This document shows, piece after piece, positions 23,377-34,437 of a stretch of DNA of 64,000 bases (the first letter of the stretch is position 1; each line of letters starts with the position of its first letter). The notes below the pieces were generated by a model, which worked only from the letters and a program-made list of their open reading frames with translations, was not told the origin of the DNA and did not search any database. The translations under genes and the position numbers were made by a program. Source of the DNA: Alitta virens (taxonomy: Eukaryota > Annelida > Polychaeta > Phyllodocida > Nereididae); contig OW028579.1 in the NCBI GenBank assembly GCA_932294295.1, positions 10,538,370-10,602,369 of the forward strand, written 5' to 3'.

Positions 23377-24585
23377 AGTGTACTAAAAGCTCTACATTCC
23401 CAGTTCAATCTTATTGTCTCAGACTAGAATGTTATAATATTACATTTTCTCAGTCAATGCACTTTGGTAAGGATTGGTGAGATAATTTGTAGAAAAAATA
23501 CAGGACTAAACTTGGTGATTTCTCAGGTTTTTATCATGTGCTGCTATGTTGTTATAGAAGCATTGTATATATATGGAACTTTAATTCACATAGTAGTAAT
23601 CCACTATAATAACTCAGTTTTATCAATTGCTGACGGTATTTTCATGTGTTTTGTATAAGGCTGTTGGTTATCGTGGTGGTTTTACTTTCAGCATAAAATT
23701 TTCCGTACACCAAGAAAAGGTCGGAAAAGATTACTTGTTGTCACAGGGTTAATTGACACCAAAGGCTGAAGCTCTACCTAAGCCCTTGACTCCTAAAAGA
23801 AAGGTAATGAGTGTAATGTGAATTGAGAATTTGGGGGTGGCTTTAGTCATTGAATGTTTAACTAGGCTTTTTCATTTTTTCCCAGATATGTAGTAAATGG
23901 AGACAGGAGGAGAAGATCGATCTGCACAGTTACATTTCTTTGTTGATTGAAAAACCAGATTGGCAAAAGTGTGCTCTTTACTTAAATGCAAAGCACAAAA
24001 ATAATAGAGCTGGTAATATATATAAATATATGGTTTTTATTACTACTTTTTAACATTATTCGTAATTGTTATGACAATAATTGCACTGTATAATTATTGG
24101 CTATACACAAATATTGAGATTTTTCTATTCTTTCAGCCAAAACATGTCAACAAGTCTACAAGACGCTCCATGACAAACCTATCACTGATGGCTTCAGGAT
24201 ATTGTGTGAGGAAGCTGCCGCTCTTGGTCAACAAACTTTCGCAGGCAAAAGTGTATCAGATGGCTCCACCCAAACCGATGTTACATTTAGACCTAGGTAA
24301 GTATCTGTTTGCACCTATCCTGTCATCTGTAAATTTCTTATATAATAATACATATTAAATATAATAATTGGAATATATACACCAGGGGGCAGTTGTAAAC
24401 GAATTCGGTGTAACAGGGCTTCCCCAAACTTGGCACGGAATTCCCTTCGTGACCAGTATACGACGCAGTATCGGAGATCGCCATATAGAGGAACTTATAG
24501 TGATTCTTTTGGTCAGAGTGGTACAGCATGAACGAGAAGAACGTTGCTAATTAGCTGGCAGAAAGTAGTAACAAAACCTGTTACC

Positions 24586-25872
24586 ATGCGGCCATTGAGT
24601 GCGGCCTCCACTGCGCATGCCTCGTCGGAGGCAGGATGTAAACAAGTCGATTGTCAACAAACAGCTGTCAAACGATTTGACGAAACTTCGGCAAGTGACT
24701 TAGATGATCAGGATGAGGGCATTGCAAATGACAGTGACCTGGCAGGGAGCCAGGATGAATATGCATCTTCTCAGCTTGGATTCAAGGTGAACAAAGGTGA
24801 TATAGTGGTGAATGAACTCCTGTGCTATGTAGTGGCAAAAATCTCTGTGATCCCCCGGGATGAATTATGCAAGCTTGTTGCTGATTTCTATGGTGAAGCA
24901 CTGCATGAATCTGCCAGTCTTCTACACAAGAAAGTGAACGATCTTGGACGTCTAAAGACCAGAAAAGGCGACAACCGCTTCTTTGCCTATGCCAGAGATA
25001 TATATGATGACCTGCAAAATTGTATGAACAAAGGATGGTCTATCCCAAAGTTTGTTGCAGCTGACTTACATAATATGCCTGCCATAGACATTGATAGGGT
25101 GGATGCAGCATCACTTGCCACTCAGGTCAGTGAGCTACGGAGGAAAATGAATGGTGACACTTCGACATGCGAAGGGAATTGTCCCGCCATACTAGAACTG
25201 AAACAAGTCAGAGAGCAGCTCCGCTACCTGACAAACACTGTCACTCAGCTCTGTGAGAACATGAAAAGTCCTTCCGAGTCCCCCAGATTATACAGCAAGG
25301 TTGTTGCCAATGATCTGAACCCCCCTCAACCATGGACTGGATATACTGACTTACCATCTACAGAGGGGGCTGTGCAGAATCCCCTGAATGAAAACCGTCA
25401 AACAGAAACCTCTGTGAAGTCACCTACACATGCTACAGTTGCTAACTGGAAACTGAAACAGAGCAAAGGACCTCAGGAACAAAGAGTGGGTGATAGGCGT
25501 ACCCAGCAGCAGAAGAACTTCGTGATAGGATCCCGATCCAGGCAAGGGAGACTGAAAGTGGCTCCAAAAAAGGCTGGAAAATACACCAGCGTCTTTGTTT
25601 CCAGGCTAGATGAGACAACCACCTCAGAGGATGTCATGACCGAATTGTCCCAGAATGGTGTAATCATCGACCATCTTGAATGTGAAAAATTGAAGACGAA
25701 GTACCCCGGTTATGCTTCATACCGTATTCATGGCAGATGTGAAGACCCCGACGTGCTGCTGTGACCTGATATGTGGGATGAAGGAGTGTTCGTCAAATGG
25801 TACAAAGTCAAGCAGCAGACCCCGCCCTCTGCTCACGCCCTTGATGCAGAAAATAACACTGGACTTGGATAA
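24586..25872 (+). CDS. LINE ORF1 protein (one premature stop)
   Basis: First ATG at 24586 in a good context (ACCATGC). Acidic, Ser-rich N-terminus (about residues 1-65), a helical region with FYGEALHESASLLHKKVNDL (about 105-135), a predicted coiled-coil stretch near LELKQVREQLRYLTNTVTQL, then a C-terminal RRM-like region with YTSVFVSRLDETTTSEDV and EKLKTKYPGYASYRI, a pattern seen in ORF1 proteins of several aquatic-animal LINEs. Role: presumed RNA binding and RNP assembly. The frame is cut by TGA at 25762-25764, then stays open as PDMWDEGVFVKWYKVKQQ to TAA at 25870, which overlaps the ORF2 start. The intact protein would be about 428 residues. Confidence 0.75.
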
Positions 25873-28646
25873 TGGCTCTGCGACTAGCATACTTAAACTG
25901 CCGTGGATTTCTACGTTCAGTCTCAGGGCTAAAAGACTTTTTGAACACTAACTCTATTCATGTACTGGCTCTCCAAGAAACTTGGTTAGCTAAACAGGAA
26001 CTGCACCTTTTAAATGCCTTTGTTGACTATGATGCATTTGGTGTCTCTAAGACTGATTATGAATCATCTCTACCTGTTGGTCGTAATTCAGGTGGAGTTG
26101 CATTTCTCTGGAATCAAGCTTTAACTTCTACCTTTAATATCCGTCCCTGTGACTATGGTCATGACTGGCTGGCTGGTCTTGATCTCATTGACAAAGTCAC
26201 TAATGTGAAATACAGTATTATTAATGTCTACTTGCCATATAATTGTCGTGACAATATTGACTTGTTCGTGGAATGTATTGGAATACTTCAATATATCCTA
26301 GAAGAAATGGACACTACTAGACTTATGATATGTGGCGATTTCAACTGTGACCCTCGTAAAGATGATGCATTTGGGCATACTCTATCTAGCTTCATAGCTG
26401 ATCTTGACACTTCATGCGCTGATGTTGAAAAACTGACACAAGATACATTTACCTTTGTCAGTGACTGCTGGAATACTACTTCATGGATTGATCACTGTGT
26501 GTGTACAGCAGACTTTGTTGATCTTATTCGAAATATGTTTGTGGACTATGGACTTACATGGTCAGACCATAGACCCACTGTGTTAGATTTGGACTACTCT
26601 CTTTCACCTTCAGTGTCAGAGGAGAACCAATTACATTGGAGCACAAGCCGTGCAAATTGGCAGGCTGATAGTGAAATTACTAAGTATCATCAGCAGACTG
26701 ATGAATTGTTGCACAGTATTGAGCTAGGTGATTTTATATATTGTCAAGATCCAGATTGCAGAAATGAAACTCATTTGAGAACTATAGAAGATTTATATAA
26801 TGAAGTTGTTAAATGTTTGAAATGCAGTAGTAGACCTACCAAACAGAAGAATTTTAAAGTTGTAGCTGGTTGGACTGACTATGTGAAAGACTGGAATGAT
26901 GCGTCCAGAGAGAGCTTTTTGCTGTGGGTAAATGCTGGCAAACCAAGAAATGGACCAGTATTTCAACTAATGAAAAGATGTAAAGCTCGTTTTAAGTACG
27001 CCTTACGGCAATGTAAACGTAATGAAGAGTCATGTAAGGCTGATGCCTTAGCAAAGAAGATGCTCAATAAGCACTATGATGCTTTTTGGAAAGATGTCAA
27101 ACATGTAAACTCTGCCAAAGTGCCATTACCTAACAATATTGACGAGGTTTCCGGCTCTAGAGATATTGTTATGATGTGGAGAGATCATTATTATCAAATG
27201 TTTAATCTCTATGGGAATCGTAATCCTGGTGTGTATAATTGTGCTTACTCTGAAAATATGATGGTCACATCTGAGGTTGTAGCTGATTGTATAAAAAGTC
27301 TACCTGGTAATAAATCTGCGGGACCTGATAGTCTTGTAGGTGAGCATTTTAAATATGCCTCACCTAGATTAAATGTTATTCTTGCCTTTCTTATATCAGG
27401 TATGCTGGTACATGGCTTTATGCCAAGCAGTATGATTCAATCAATGTTAGTACCGATTGTCAAGAATAAATGTAAGTCACTCACATCCAAGGACAATTAC
27501 AGACCGATAGCACTGTCTAATGTATTAACCAAAGTCATTGAAAGAATTATTCTGTGTAAAATCGATGTTTACCTGTGGACATTACCAAATCAATTTGGAT
27601 TTCAAAAAAGTCAGAGTACTGATCAGTGTATTTATGTTCTCAAAGAATTGGTAAATTCTTATTTGAAGTCAGGAAGTACTGTTTACTGTTGTTTCCTTGA
27701 TGCCTCCAAGGCGTTTGACAGGGTCAATCACAACCGATTAATGAATGTTTTGCTGGAAAGGGGCATCCCTAAGTGTATTGTCAGATTATTGGATTTTTGG
27801 TACTATAACCAGAGTATGTACGTCCGATGGGGTGCTGTTACATCAGATACTTTTAATGTTTCCAATGGTGTTAGGCAAGGGGGTGTGTTGTCCCCTTTTC
27901 TATTCAATGTTTATGTTAATGACCTGAGTATAGAATTAGAATCTCTGCATTGTGGCCTTTCTTATGGAAGTGGTAAAATTAATCATATTATGTATGCAGA
28001 TGATGTCGTGCTTTTTTCACCCTCGGCTGGTGGGCTGCAAAGTATGCTAAATGTATGTCACAGGTTTAGTTCAGATGCTGACCTTGTTTATAATGTTGAA
28101 AAGACAGTTTGTATGTGTATTGAAAAAGGGCCTACAAAGTACTCTGTCCCAGAGTTCTTCATTAATGACCGGAAACTTGAAATTGTTAGTGAAGTGAAAT
28201 ATCTTGGCCATATCATCACTTCAACTTTCTCTGATGCCAGGGATATAGACAGACAAATTAGAAGCTTGTATTGTAGAAGTAACATGCTCAGGAAAAGATT
28301 TAGCAAATGTACTGATTATGTCAAATGTTTCTTGTACAAAAATTTCTGCAGTAACATGTATTGCTGTGCATTATGGCTTAACTACTGTGCTTACAAATTG
28401 CGAAGATTATTTGTATCATATAATAATTGCATTAGAAGATTTTTGTACCTGCCAATGAGATGCAGTGCCTCTCTGATGTACACCATGTCTGACATTCCCA
28501 GTCCAAAATGCATTATTCGGAAAAATTGTTTTAATTTACATTGCAGAGTGAGGTCGTCCAGTAAGATATTAGTTAAAAAGATCTATGACATGGGTGTGCT
28601 TCACAGCGGCAGCTTTGCTTCTCATTGGCTATTGCAGTTCCTATGA
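25872..28646 (+). CDS. LINE ORF2: APE-type endonuclease plus reverse transcriptase
   Basis: A 924-residue intact protein that would nick target DNA and prime cDNA synthesis from the nick. Endonuclease motifs: LAYLNCRG (Asn 9), LALQETWL (Glu 36), ICGDFNCDP (about 155) and WSDHRP (about 232). Reverse transcriptase motifs follow: DNYRPIALSNVLTKVIERII, FLDASKAFDRVNH (first catalytic Asp), GVRQGGVLSPFLFNVYVNDL and MYADDVVLFSP (YADD, about residue 707), then YLGHIIT. The C-terminus has a WLNYCAYKLRRLFVSYNNC region but no clear zinc knuckle. All catalytic motifs look intact. The start ATG overlaps the ORF1 stop as TAATG, suggesting coupled reinitiation. Clade assignment within the jockey/CR1 superfamily is not possible by eye. 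Confidence 0.92.
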   Translation: MALRLAYLNCRGFLRSVSGLKDFLNTNSIHVLALQETWLAKQELHLLNAFVDYDAFGVSKTDYESSLPVGRNSGGVAFLWNQALTSTFNIRPCDYGHDWLAGLDLIDKVTNVKYSIINVYLPYNCRDNIDLFVECIGILQYILEEMDTTRLMICGDFNCDPRKDDAFGHTLSSFIADLDTSCADVEKLTQDTFTFVSDCWNTTSWIDHCVCTADFVDLIRNMFVDYGLTWSDHRPTVLDLDYSLSPSVSEENQLHWSTSRANWQADSEITKYHQQTDELLHSIELGDFIYCQDPDCRNETHLRTIEDLYNEVVKCLKCSSRPTKQKNFKVVAGWTDYVKDWNDASRESFLLWVNAGKPRNGPVFQLMKRCKARFKYALRQCKRNEESCKADALAKKMLNKHYDAFWKDVKHVNSAKVPLPNNIDEVSGSRDIVMMWRDHYYQMFNLYGNRNPGVYNCAYSENMMVTSEVVADCIKSLPGNKSAGPDSLVGEHFKYASPRLNVILAFLISGMLVHGFMPSSMIQSMLVPIVKNKCKSLTSKDNYRPIALSNVLTKVIERIILCKIDVYLWTLPNQFGFQKSQSTDQCIYVLKELVNSYLKSGSTVYCCFLDASKAFDRVNHNRLMNVLLERGIPKCIVRLLDFWYYNQSMYVRWGAVTSDTFNVSNGVRQGGVLSPFLFNVYVNDLSIELESLHCGLSYGSGKINHIMYADDVVLFSPSAGGLQSMLNVCHRFSSDADLVYNVEKTVCMCIEKGPTKYSVPEFFINDRKLEIVSEVKYLGHIITSTFSDARDIDRQIRSLYCRSNMLRKRFSKCTDYVKCFLYKNFCSNMYCCALWLNYCAYKLRRLFVSYNNCIRRFLYLPMRCSASLMYTMSDIPSPKCIIRKNCFNLHCRVRSSSKILVKKIYDMGVLHSGSFASHWLLQFL

Positions 28647-28748
28647 TAAGATAGATTCTCTTAAATTCTCTTGATGTCTGGGGTCGTTCTGACCCATTTA
28701 TCATATATGTATTCTCTACCTTTTATGGACCTAGAGTCCGCAATAAAG

Positions 28749-28772
28749 TTGACTTGACTTGACTTGACTTGA
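28749..28772 (+). repeat. LINE 3' tail, (GACTT)n
   Basis: About four and a half GACTT units end the element instead of poly(A). Short tandem-repeat tails are typical of CR1/L2-like LINEs and mark the 3' terminus. Confidence 0.8.
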
Positions 28773-30344
28773 TAATGACATTGATATATTTATTGGCTTA
28801 TTATATAGGTCTGTTGTGTCCTACTTGACAAATGAATTGGACAGCCCAGAAAAGGATGAAAACCCTGTTCCAAAGACGCCAAAACCTGAAAGAAGCACTA
28901 AAAGACGCCTGATATGATCAAATAACAGTGACTGCATTTTATTGATCGCATGATGTTCAATAGACCGTCGCTGTTACATTTGTTTTTGTTTTGCAGTTTC
29001 CCCAGCATAATGAACCAGTTTATAATACAGAAATCTGCAAAAGCCCAAACATTGGATGGCCTGAGGTATGTAACAATTTCAATGCAAATGTCAAAGCCTT
29101 ATGAACCATCGTCTGGGGAGGATTTGAATTTAGTTCTAAACATTTATGTATGTTTTAAGAAATTCTTACTGATACGTTTATCAAAGATAGAGTGTCAATG
29201 ATTTCTTTCCATGCTTGCAGAGATCCTACCCAAACTGCCATGACCAAGAGTATTTGCCTGCTGTGAATGATATCAATGACGAGTCCCTCATTACACTATC
29301 ACCTGTCATTTTGCCTATGAGTAAAGACAGTCAGACATCCACCAAAGCACCATGCTCGCTTAGGCAACTGTTGGTAAGTGTTCATGAATAGCCCTGTTTT
29401 TGTAACAACAACAATTGTTGAATAATAATTAGGTGTCAGAATACCTGTTGCATTATTTTTTATATTATGAATAGTTATTGGCGCGCAGCGCCAATTCTTT
29501 CGTTGCTATTCAGAGGCGTTTACGCGTAATGCTTCCGGTTTGCCATTTTACGAGCGGCAAATTTGAACTTGCATGTTAATCCAATGGGGCCAGTTCGGGT
29601 GTACGTTCAAGCGTGTATATAGCATACTTCTACAAGGAGTAGCACCTTGCCACGTTGCCCATCTTTAGTGTACTGCCTTTGGAGTGTTTTGCACTCCTGT
29701 TATGTTTTATGTGTGCCATACATTTCTTGAAATCGTTGTTTGTTGACTACGCTGCTCCCTCAGCTGTTTCCGGTCACAAGATGGCGAACTCTGACAGAAA
29801 TGACCGAAGTTCGTTGTATGGCTTCGTGCATGCTAGGGCAAGAGGCCCCCGACGGGGAATTCTTGCAGTGTCTTAGCGTTGATTGTTCTTCGATTTTGAA
29901 AACCCACCGGGGGGCCTCTTTCCGTATTTTAATGCATTCGCGCATGTTCAGTGACCTGTCTAGACAGCTATGTAGGTCAATGCTACAACACAACAAAATG
30001 TCCGATTTAGGTGGCTAATTTTGCAGTTTCGACAGAGAGTGGATACCGTTTTTGTTCAAAAAGGGATTCTATGACGTTCTGGCTTTTATTTAATGTATTC
30101 ATTGTGAAATTTGATCAACTTTTGACAAAGTTATAAATGCTCTCCGGTTGTCGTGGTTAGCAACGTTCGCTTTGATAAGGTGTCAAATGGTATGTACGGC
30201 TACAAAACGGCGAATTTTGCTGTTTCGAGAGGGAGTTTTTGTTCAGAAAGGTATTCTATGATGTTCTGGCTTTTATTTAATGTATACTTTGTGAAATTTG
30301 ATCAACTTTTCACGAAGTTATGCGTTCCGGCGTCATCGTGCTTT

Positions 30345-30385
30345 CTAGTCGATTTGTCACCGGGGGATTCGTCTCCGCCAAAACT
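30345..30385 (-). repeat. GTCACCGGGGGATTCGTC motif, inverted partner of 31795-31890
   Basis: GATTTGTCACCGGGGGATTCG is the complement of the GGGTGACGAATC units at the other end of this sub-element. Only one to two units are present here. Confidence 0.4.
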
Positions 30386-31794
30386 GGTCCATTTATTATA
30401 CTAGGATCATGCAATTCAGCAACAATGACGACAAGGAGACAACTGACAATCTTATTAACAATCACAATTTAATTAACAATAATTAAAATGCTCAATTTAA
30501 TCAGCCATTTATAGAGATAGAGCTACATAGCTTAGACTAGATACAATTGTCACAGTTTTATTAACAATTTAAAAATTAAAATGCACAATTTAATCAGCCA
30601 TTTATAGATATAGAGCTATATAGCTTGGACTAGATACAATTTACACTGAGTAGTAAGTGATTTTTATCAATATCCACAATTGTATTAAGATAACAATAGG
30701 ATAATACTGAACAGAAATATTTACAAAAGGTTATATTTAAAAAATTACAGAATATTGAGATGTTTACTCTTCCACAGGTCCATTAAATGTGGCATCTTTC
30801 TTAACCAATTCCATGGATGACATGGTCCCCCAATAAAAGCTTCCCAAAACTAATTTAGAACATTTGTCAAATTGTCAAAAATATGTCAGTATTACATTGG
30901 ACTATTTTAGAAATAATAACTTCCAATTGAGAGCTATTCCTGAGAGATAATAACCCATCATAAGAATTATGTTATGCAATAATTAAGTAGCTCATAGAAC
31001 TCTAAGACAAGAATGTTGCAAGGCATGATGACTGTTCAATGTATTTATTAAAAAGTATGACTCGCCTAATAAGTTTAAACAGTGTATTTTATGAAACATA
31101 AATATAAGATGAACTTATCAGCTTTGGTTGGCTTGGTCTGGGAGTATGTGTAGCCAAGACTATCTATCAGATGTGAATTCCATGAAGTAATATGTAACTA
31201 TACAACAACAATGAAAAAAAATTTGTAAAAATCCGGCGAAAGAAAAAGTATAGAACAACTCTTTGTGGTATGTACGACTTTATTGAAATTATTATGCATC
31301 ATTTGATATGCACCAAGAAGTAATATGTAATTATAAGTATCTAATCATCATCTAAATATGAATAATGCACTTGTGCATAGGAATAGTAATATGAAGAAAT
31401 CATATTAATAATATTTTATTATTTTGTCTTTATATATTTATAAATTGTTGCTTTAATCTAATATCAATTAGCAAGCATATTTATATATTAAAGACATTGT
31501 AAAACAAAAGAGAAAATCGATGTCAAACATAATAATGTGGCATTCATTTAATATCAATTAGCCAGCATGTGCCGTTTATGTGATAATTGTGATTATAGAT
31601 CACTAGGTTACAATAGCAATTAAATTAACAAGTAGAAGCCGTTTTCTGTGATTCTGTACGCTGTCGTGTTTTTCTTTTATTCACGATTGTATTTAGTTAG
31701 TCCATCAGGCATTACAATTCAATTATATTGGCGTTAGATATTTATTCCGCAAGTACATAACAGCAATAATGTAACACCATTCTGCACTTTATGC

Positions 31795-31890
31795 GGGTGA
31801 CGAAAATCGGGTGACGAATCGACCAGTTCCGGGTGACGAACAGACTTTTCCCGGGTGACGGATGGACCCGTTTTGGCAGGGACGAATCGC
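31795..31890 (+). repeat. CGGGTGACGA array
   Basis: Four units of CGGGTGACGA(A/C) separated by unlike spacers, in a GC-rich island within AT-rich DNA, followed by GGGACGAATCG. Probably one end of a non-autonomous element. Confidence 0.6.
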
Positions 31891-32449
31891 GCAGTGCCGA
31901 ATCGCCCTGCTACCGTTGTGGTTAGCGAACGTTCACTTTCATAAGGTCAGCTGTCAAATGGTACACATACTGCGCGCCATTTGCACATTTCTATGTGCTC
32001 TAGTTATCAGAATACCTGTTGCACTATTTTTTATATGAATAGTTATTTCTGTTTCAGTTGGAGAGTCCAATCAAGCCATGTAATTACAGTAAGGAGAATG
32101 GCAGACAGAGACGAGAGCCACATGAATCAACTCCTTTGACATCGTCAGTTAATTCAAAATCAGCTGCTGCATGCAAGCAACATACAGTATTGGACAAGGT
32201 ATGGTAGGGATATTACAATTAACTGGGTTGCTTGTTTATAACAGTATATTGGGTGGACTCTGATATAAATATGTTTGTGTACTCTGCAACAGACACCCAT
32301 GCCAAGTTTGTCGAGTGTTAGCAGCATAGAACCAGATGATTTAAGTGCACAAATTCTACCTGACTGGGATGATGGCCTTGATGAAGAACCGCAGTTATTA
32401 CTGAATCTTGCTGTAGATCTGGTAGGTCAGTGTTCAAAATAAAGGGTTT

Positions 32450-32525
32450 CCGGTTGTCCGGGACAACCAAATTGTCAGCCGGACAACCATTTTTAACCAC
32501 GGGGTTTTCCGTCGGACAACCACTT
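32450..32525. repeat. GGTTGTCC/GGACAACC palindromic cluster
   Basis: A perfect palindrome GGTTGTCCGGGACAACC is followed by two more CGGACAACCA motifs within 75 bp, in the intron before the last L2 exon. It has the same style as the other short inverted motif clusters in the window. Confidence 0.7.
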
Positions 32526-33593
32526 CATAACTTAGCTGGCGGCCACTTCAGAGATCGGCTCCAGTCTACTTCATAACCCACTGTACGTGATGCTGCCTTC
32601 ACCCTGCAGATAGTGGCGCCTCACTTACGAACGTAGTAGCAGCTTTTGGAACTACATGTCCACATATAGCTTCATATATATATTTTCAGACAAGCACGAT
32701 CGTGTTTCAGTTTAGTCAAGTAGCCGACACCCTTTCGGATCATCAATACTCGATCAGTGATGGTGCGAATGTTCCTATGATATAGGACAGCTATTGTAAG
32801 GTATGCTTTAGTAATGCTAATAATTATGACGTTTTCACTTCAACCATGCCACCAAATTGCACATCCCGCGTGCCATTCTGTACTTATAAATAATATAATG
32901 AAATAAGTTGGTGTTTTGGTGTTAGCATTAAAAAAAATTTCTTTTTGCAGTTTCCTCAAACTGGAATATATCAACCAGAGGTGACCAGGATTCCTCCCAG
33001 GAACATTCGCGCTGTGGATCATATGTGTGAAATGCCAGACAGCCATCAAAAAGAAAAGGAAACCAAAGAAGAAGACAAAGAAACAGAACACAGGCAGTGA
33101 GACTGGCCAAGAAATATTGAATTATATTTTAAAAACAAATGGTCCACTCATGAAGTCTGAAAGTAGCAAGCTAAAGGCAGTTGTTAATTATACAACAAGT
33201 TCAGAACTGGTGGCAGCCGCTGTGCTCTCTATTCCCCGAATAAAAGCCGAGATTCTCAATCAATTATTTCTAACCATGAACAAAAGAGCAAAGTTCATGG
33301 GTAGACGAAAGCATGGTGATCTGTCTGTGCTCATGAAAAAATACTAAAATCTGATCCATGTCGTTATCACAAAGCACAAAGAACAGCTTCCATACATTTT
33401 GGCCACTTTATTAAAGAGCCACAAAACTGCTTCTGCCCTTGCCGACGAATGCATATTTATAATTGAAAATTATCATTCACAGCAGGCAGACAACACGGGC
33501 GTTTCAGCAACATTAGGCCTTCAGTCACTGCATATCTTGTCTGAAAAATTCCATCAGTGGTTTTCCAAGCACAAAAACCGGTTCCAAATTTAA

Positions 33594-34437
33594 TTTACAA
33601 TGTGCTTATTGGAGGCTAATTTAAATCTCATTCATATGTCAGCTTTTGTATGAATAAATACAACAATGTGTTATTGCGTATGTAATTTTTGTTTCCTTGT
33701 CACATTCTTTAAACCTGGGAACATATGAATGTTTTCTTGAAGTTTATAGCATAAGAAAATGATAGGTTGTGCAATTTGTGCCATTTAGAACTTGTTCAGT
33801 TTCTATCATACAACATAAATGAGGTTCAATATAAGTATTCTTCATTATTCGTGTATCAGTATTATCTGAATGTATAGTTTGTTTAAAACTATAAAATTTT
33901 CTGGTTATAATTTGATGTAAAACGTGTATTTAATATGAAGTATTCTTTATTATGTATCAGTATTATTATCTTAATGTATAGTTTAAGTTTGAAACTATAA
34001 TTTTCTGGATATAATTTTAAGTAATACATGTATTAGAAGTGGTATGAATTTACTGATCAGTATTTTTAGTCACAGTACTTTTGTCATCTGTGAATAATTT
34101 TTGCATTAGTAAACCAAACTTTAATTTTTACATTAGTAAACCAACTTCTGCAAGGCAGATCAAGTAGCTATAATCTGGCTGTATAGTTGGATGACAGCTT
34201 CAGCAGATGTATACAGGTTAAGGATTCACCATAGTTGAGGACTTGCAGGTTGAAAGTTGGTTACGACACCATGCTTCTGTTATTAATGATTTTGTCTGTT
34301 TATTAAACATGCATTCAATTCAATCACTCACTGTATTATTTCTATTCATACAAATTTTTCTCAATGACATCAATTGAGTAAATCTAAAAATTGTTCACAA
34401 TACTTTCAAAGACATAAGGTGAAAACATTAGGAATGA
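33594..34437. other. Convergent intergenic region of L2 and the helicase
   Basis: AT-rich 3' flanks. It contains AATAAA for L2 at 33653 and a diverged internal duplication (TATGAAGTATTCTT-type motifs near 33830 and 33940). No gene seen. Confidence 0.5.

Larger units (their letters stand above)
24385..28772 (+). mobile_element. Nearly full-length LINE (jockey/CR1-type superfamily)
   Basis: About 4.4 kb with a short 5' UTR, two ORFs and a 3' UTR ending in a (GACTT)n tail, inserted in the same orientation in an L2 intron. ORF2 is uninterrupted and ORF1 has one nonsense codon, so insertion is fairly recent. The 5' boundary is approximate. No clear target duplication was found. The 3' UTR carries a GGGTC/GACCC stem (about 28681-28695) and an AATAAA (28742-28747) just before the tail. 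Confidence 0.85.
29436..32047. mobile_element. 2.6-kb insertion in L2 bounded by about 42-bp direct repeats
   Basis: TCAGAATACCTGTTGCAYTA and the following AT-rich bases, up to ATGAATAGTTATT, occur at 29436-29479 and again at 32007-32047, the latter just before the L2 acceptor at 32057. The inserted DNA has no transposase frame. It contains a tandem duplication (a block at about 30010-30130 repeated at 30200-30335) and inverted GTCACC/GGTGAC arrays at 30345-30385 and 31795-31890. Confidence 0.6.
21791..33593 (+). pseudogene. L2: L1-related transposase-derived gene, interrupted and mutated
   Basis: Exons with consistent GT-AG sites: 21791-21822, 23692-23803, 23886-24012 (Myb-like, WRQEEKIDLHSYISLLIEK), 24137-24296 (ends STQTDVTFRPR, as L1 ends VQTDVSIIPR at the same CCTAG/GTAAG splice), 28809-28917, 28997-29065, 29221-29373, 32058-32198, 32293-32421 and 32951-33593. 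The last five internal exons are all multiples of three. The final exon has CVKCQTAIKKKRKPKKK and a helical region resembling the N-terminal part of L1, but no DUF6589 core follows. Damage: in-frame TAA at 23750, TGA at 28915, a one-base frameshift near 33028 and TAA at 33345. Introns carry a hAT-like element, a LINE and a 2.6-kb insertion. AATAAA follows at 33653. No catalytic function can be assigned. Confidence 0.45.

Noticed and set aside
24385..28772. Retrovirus or LTR retrotransposon
   Set aside because: No LTRs, protease or integrase; an APE-type endonuclease precedes the RT and the tail is a short tandem repeat, so it is a LINE.
29655..30404. Several 70-90 codon ORFs in a GC-richer stretch
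   Set aside because: They sit in the 2.6-kb insertion, lie in conflicting frames and match nothing recognisable.
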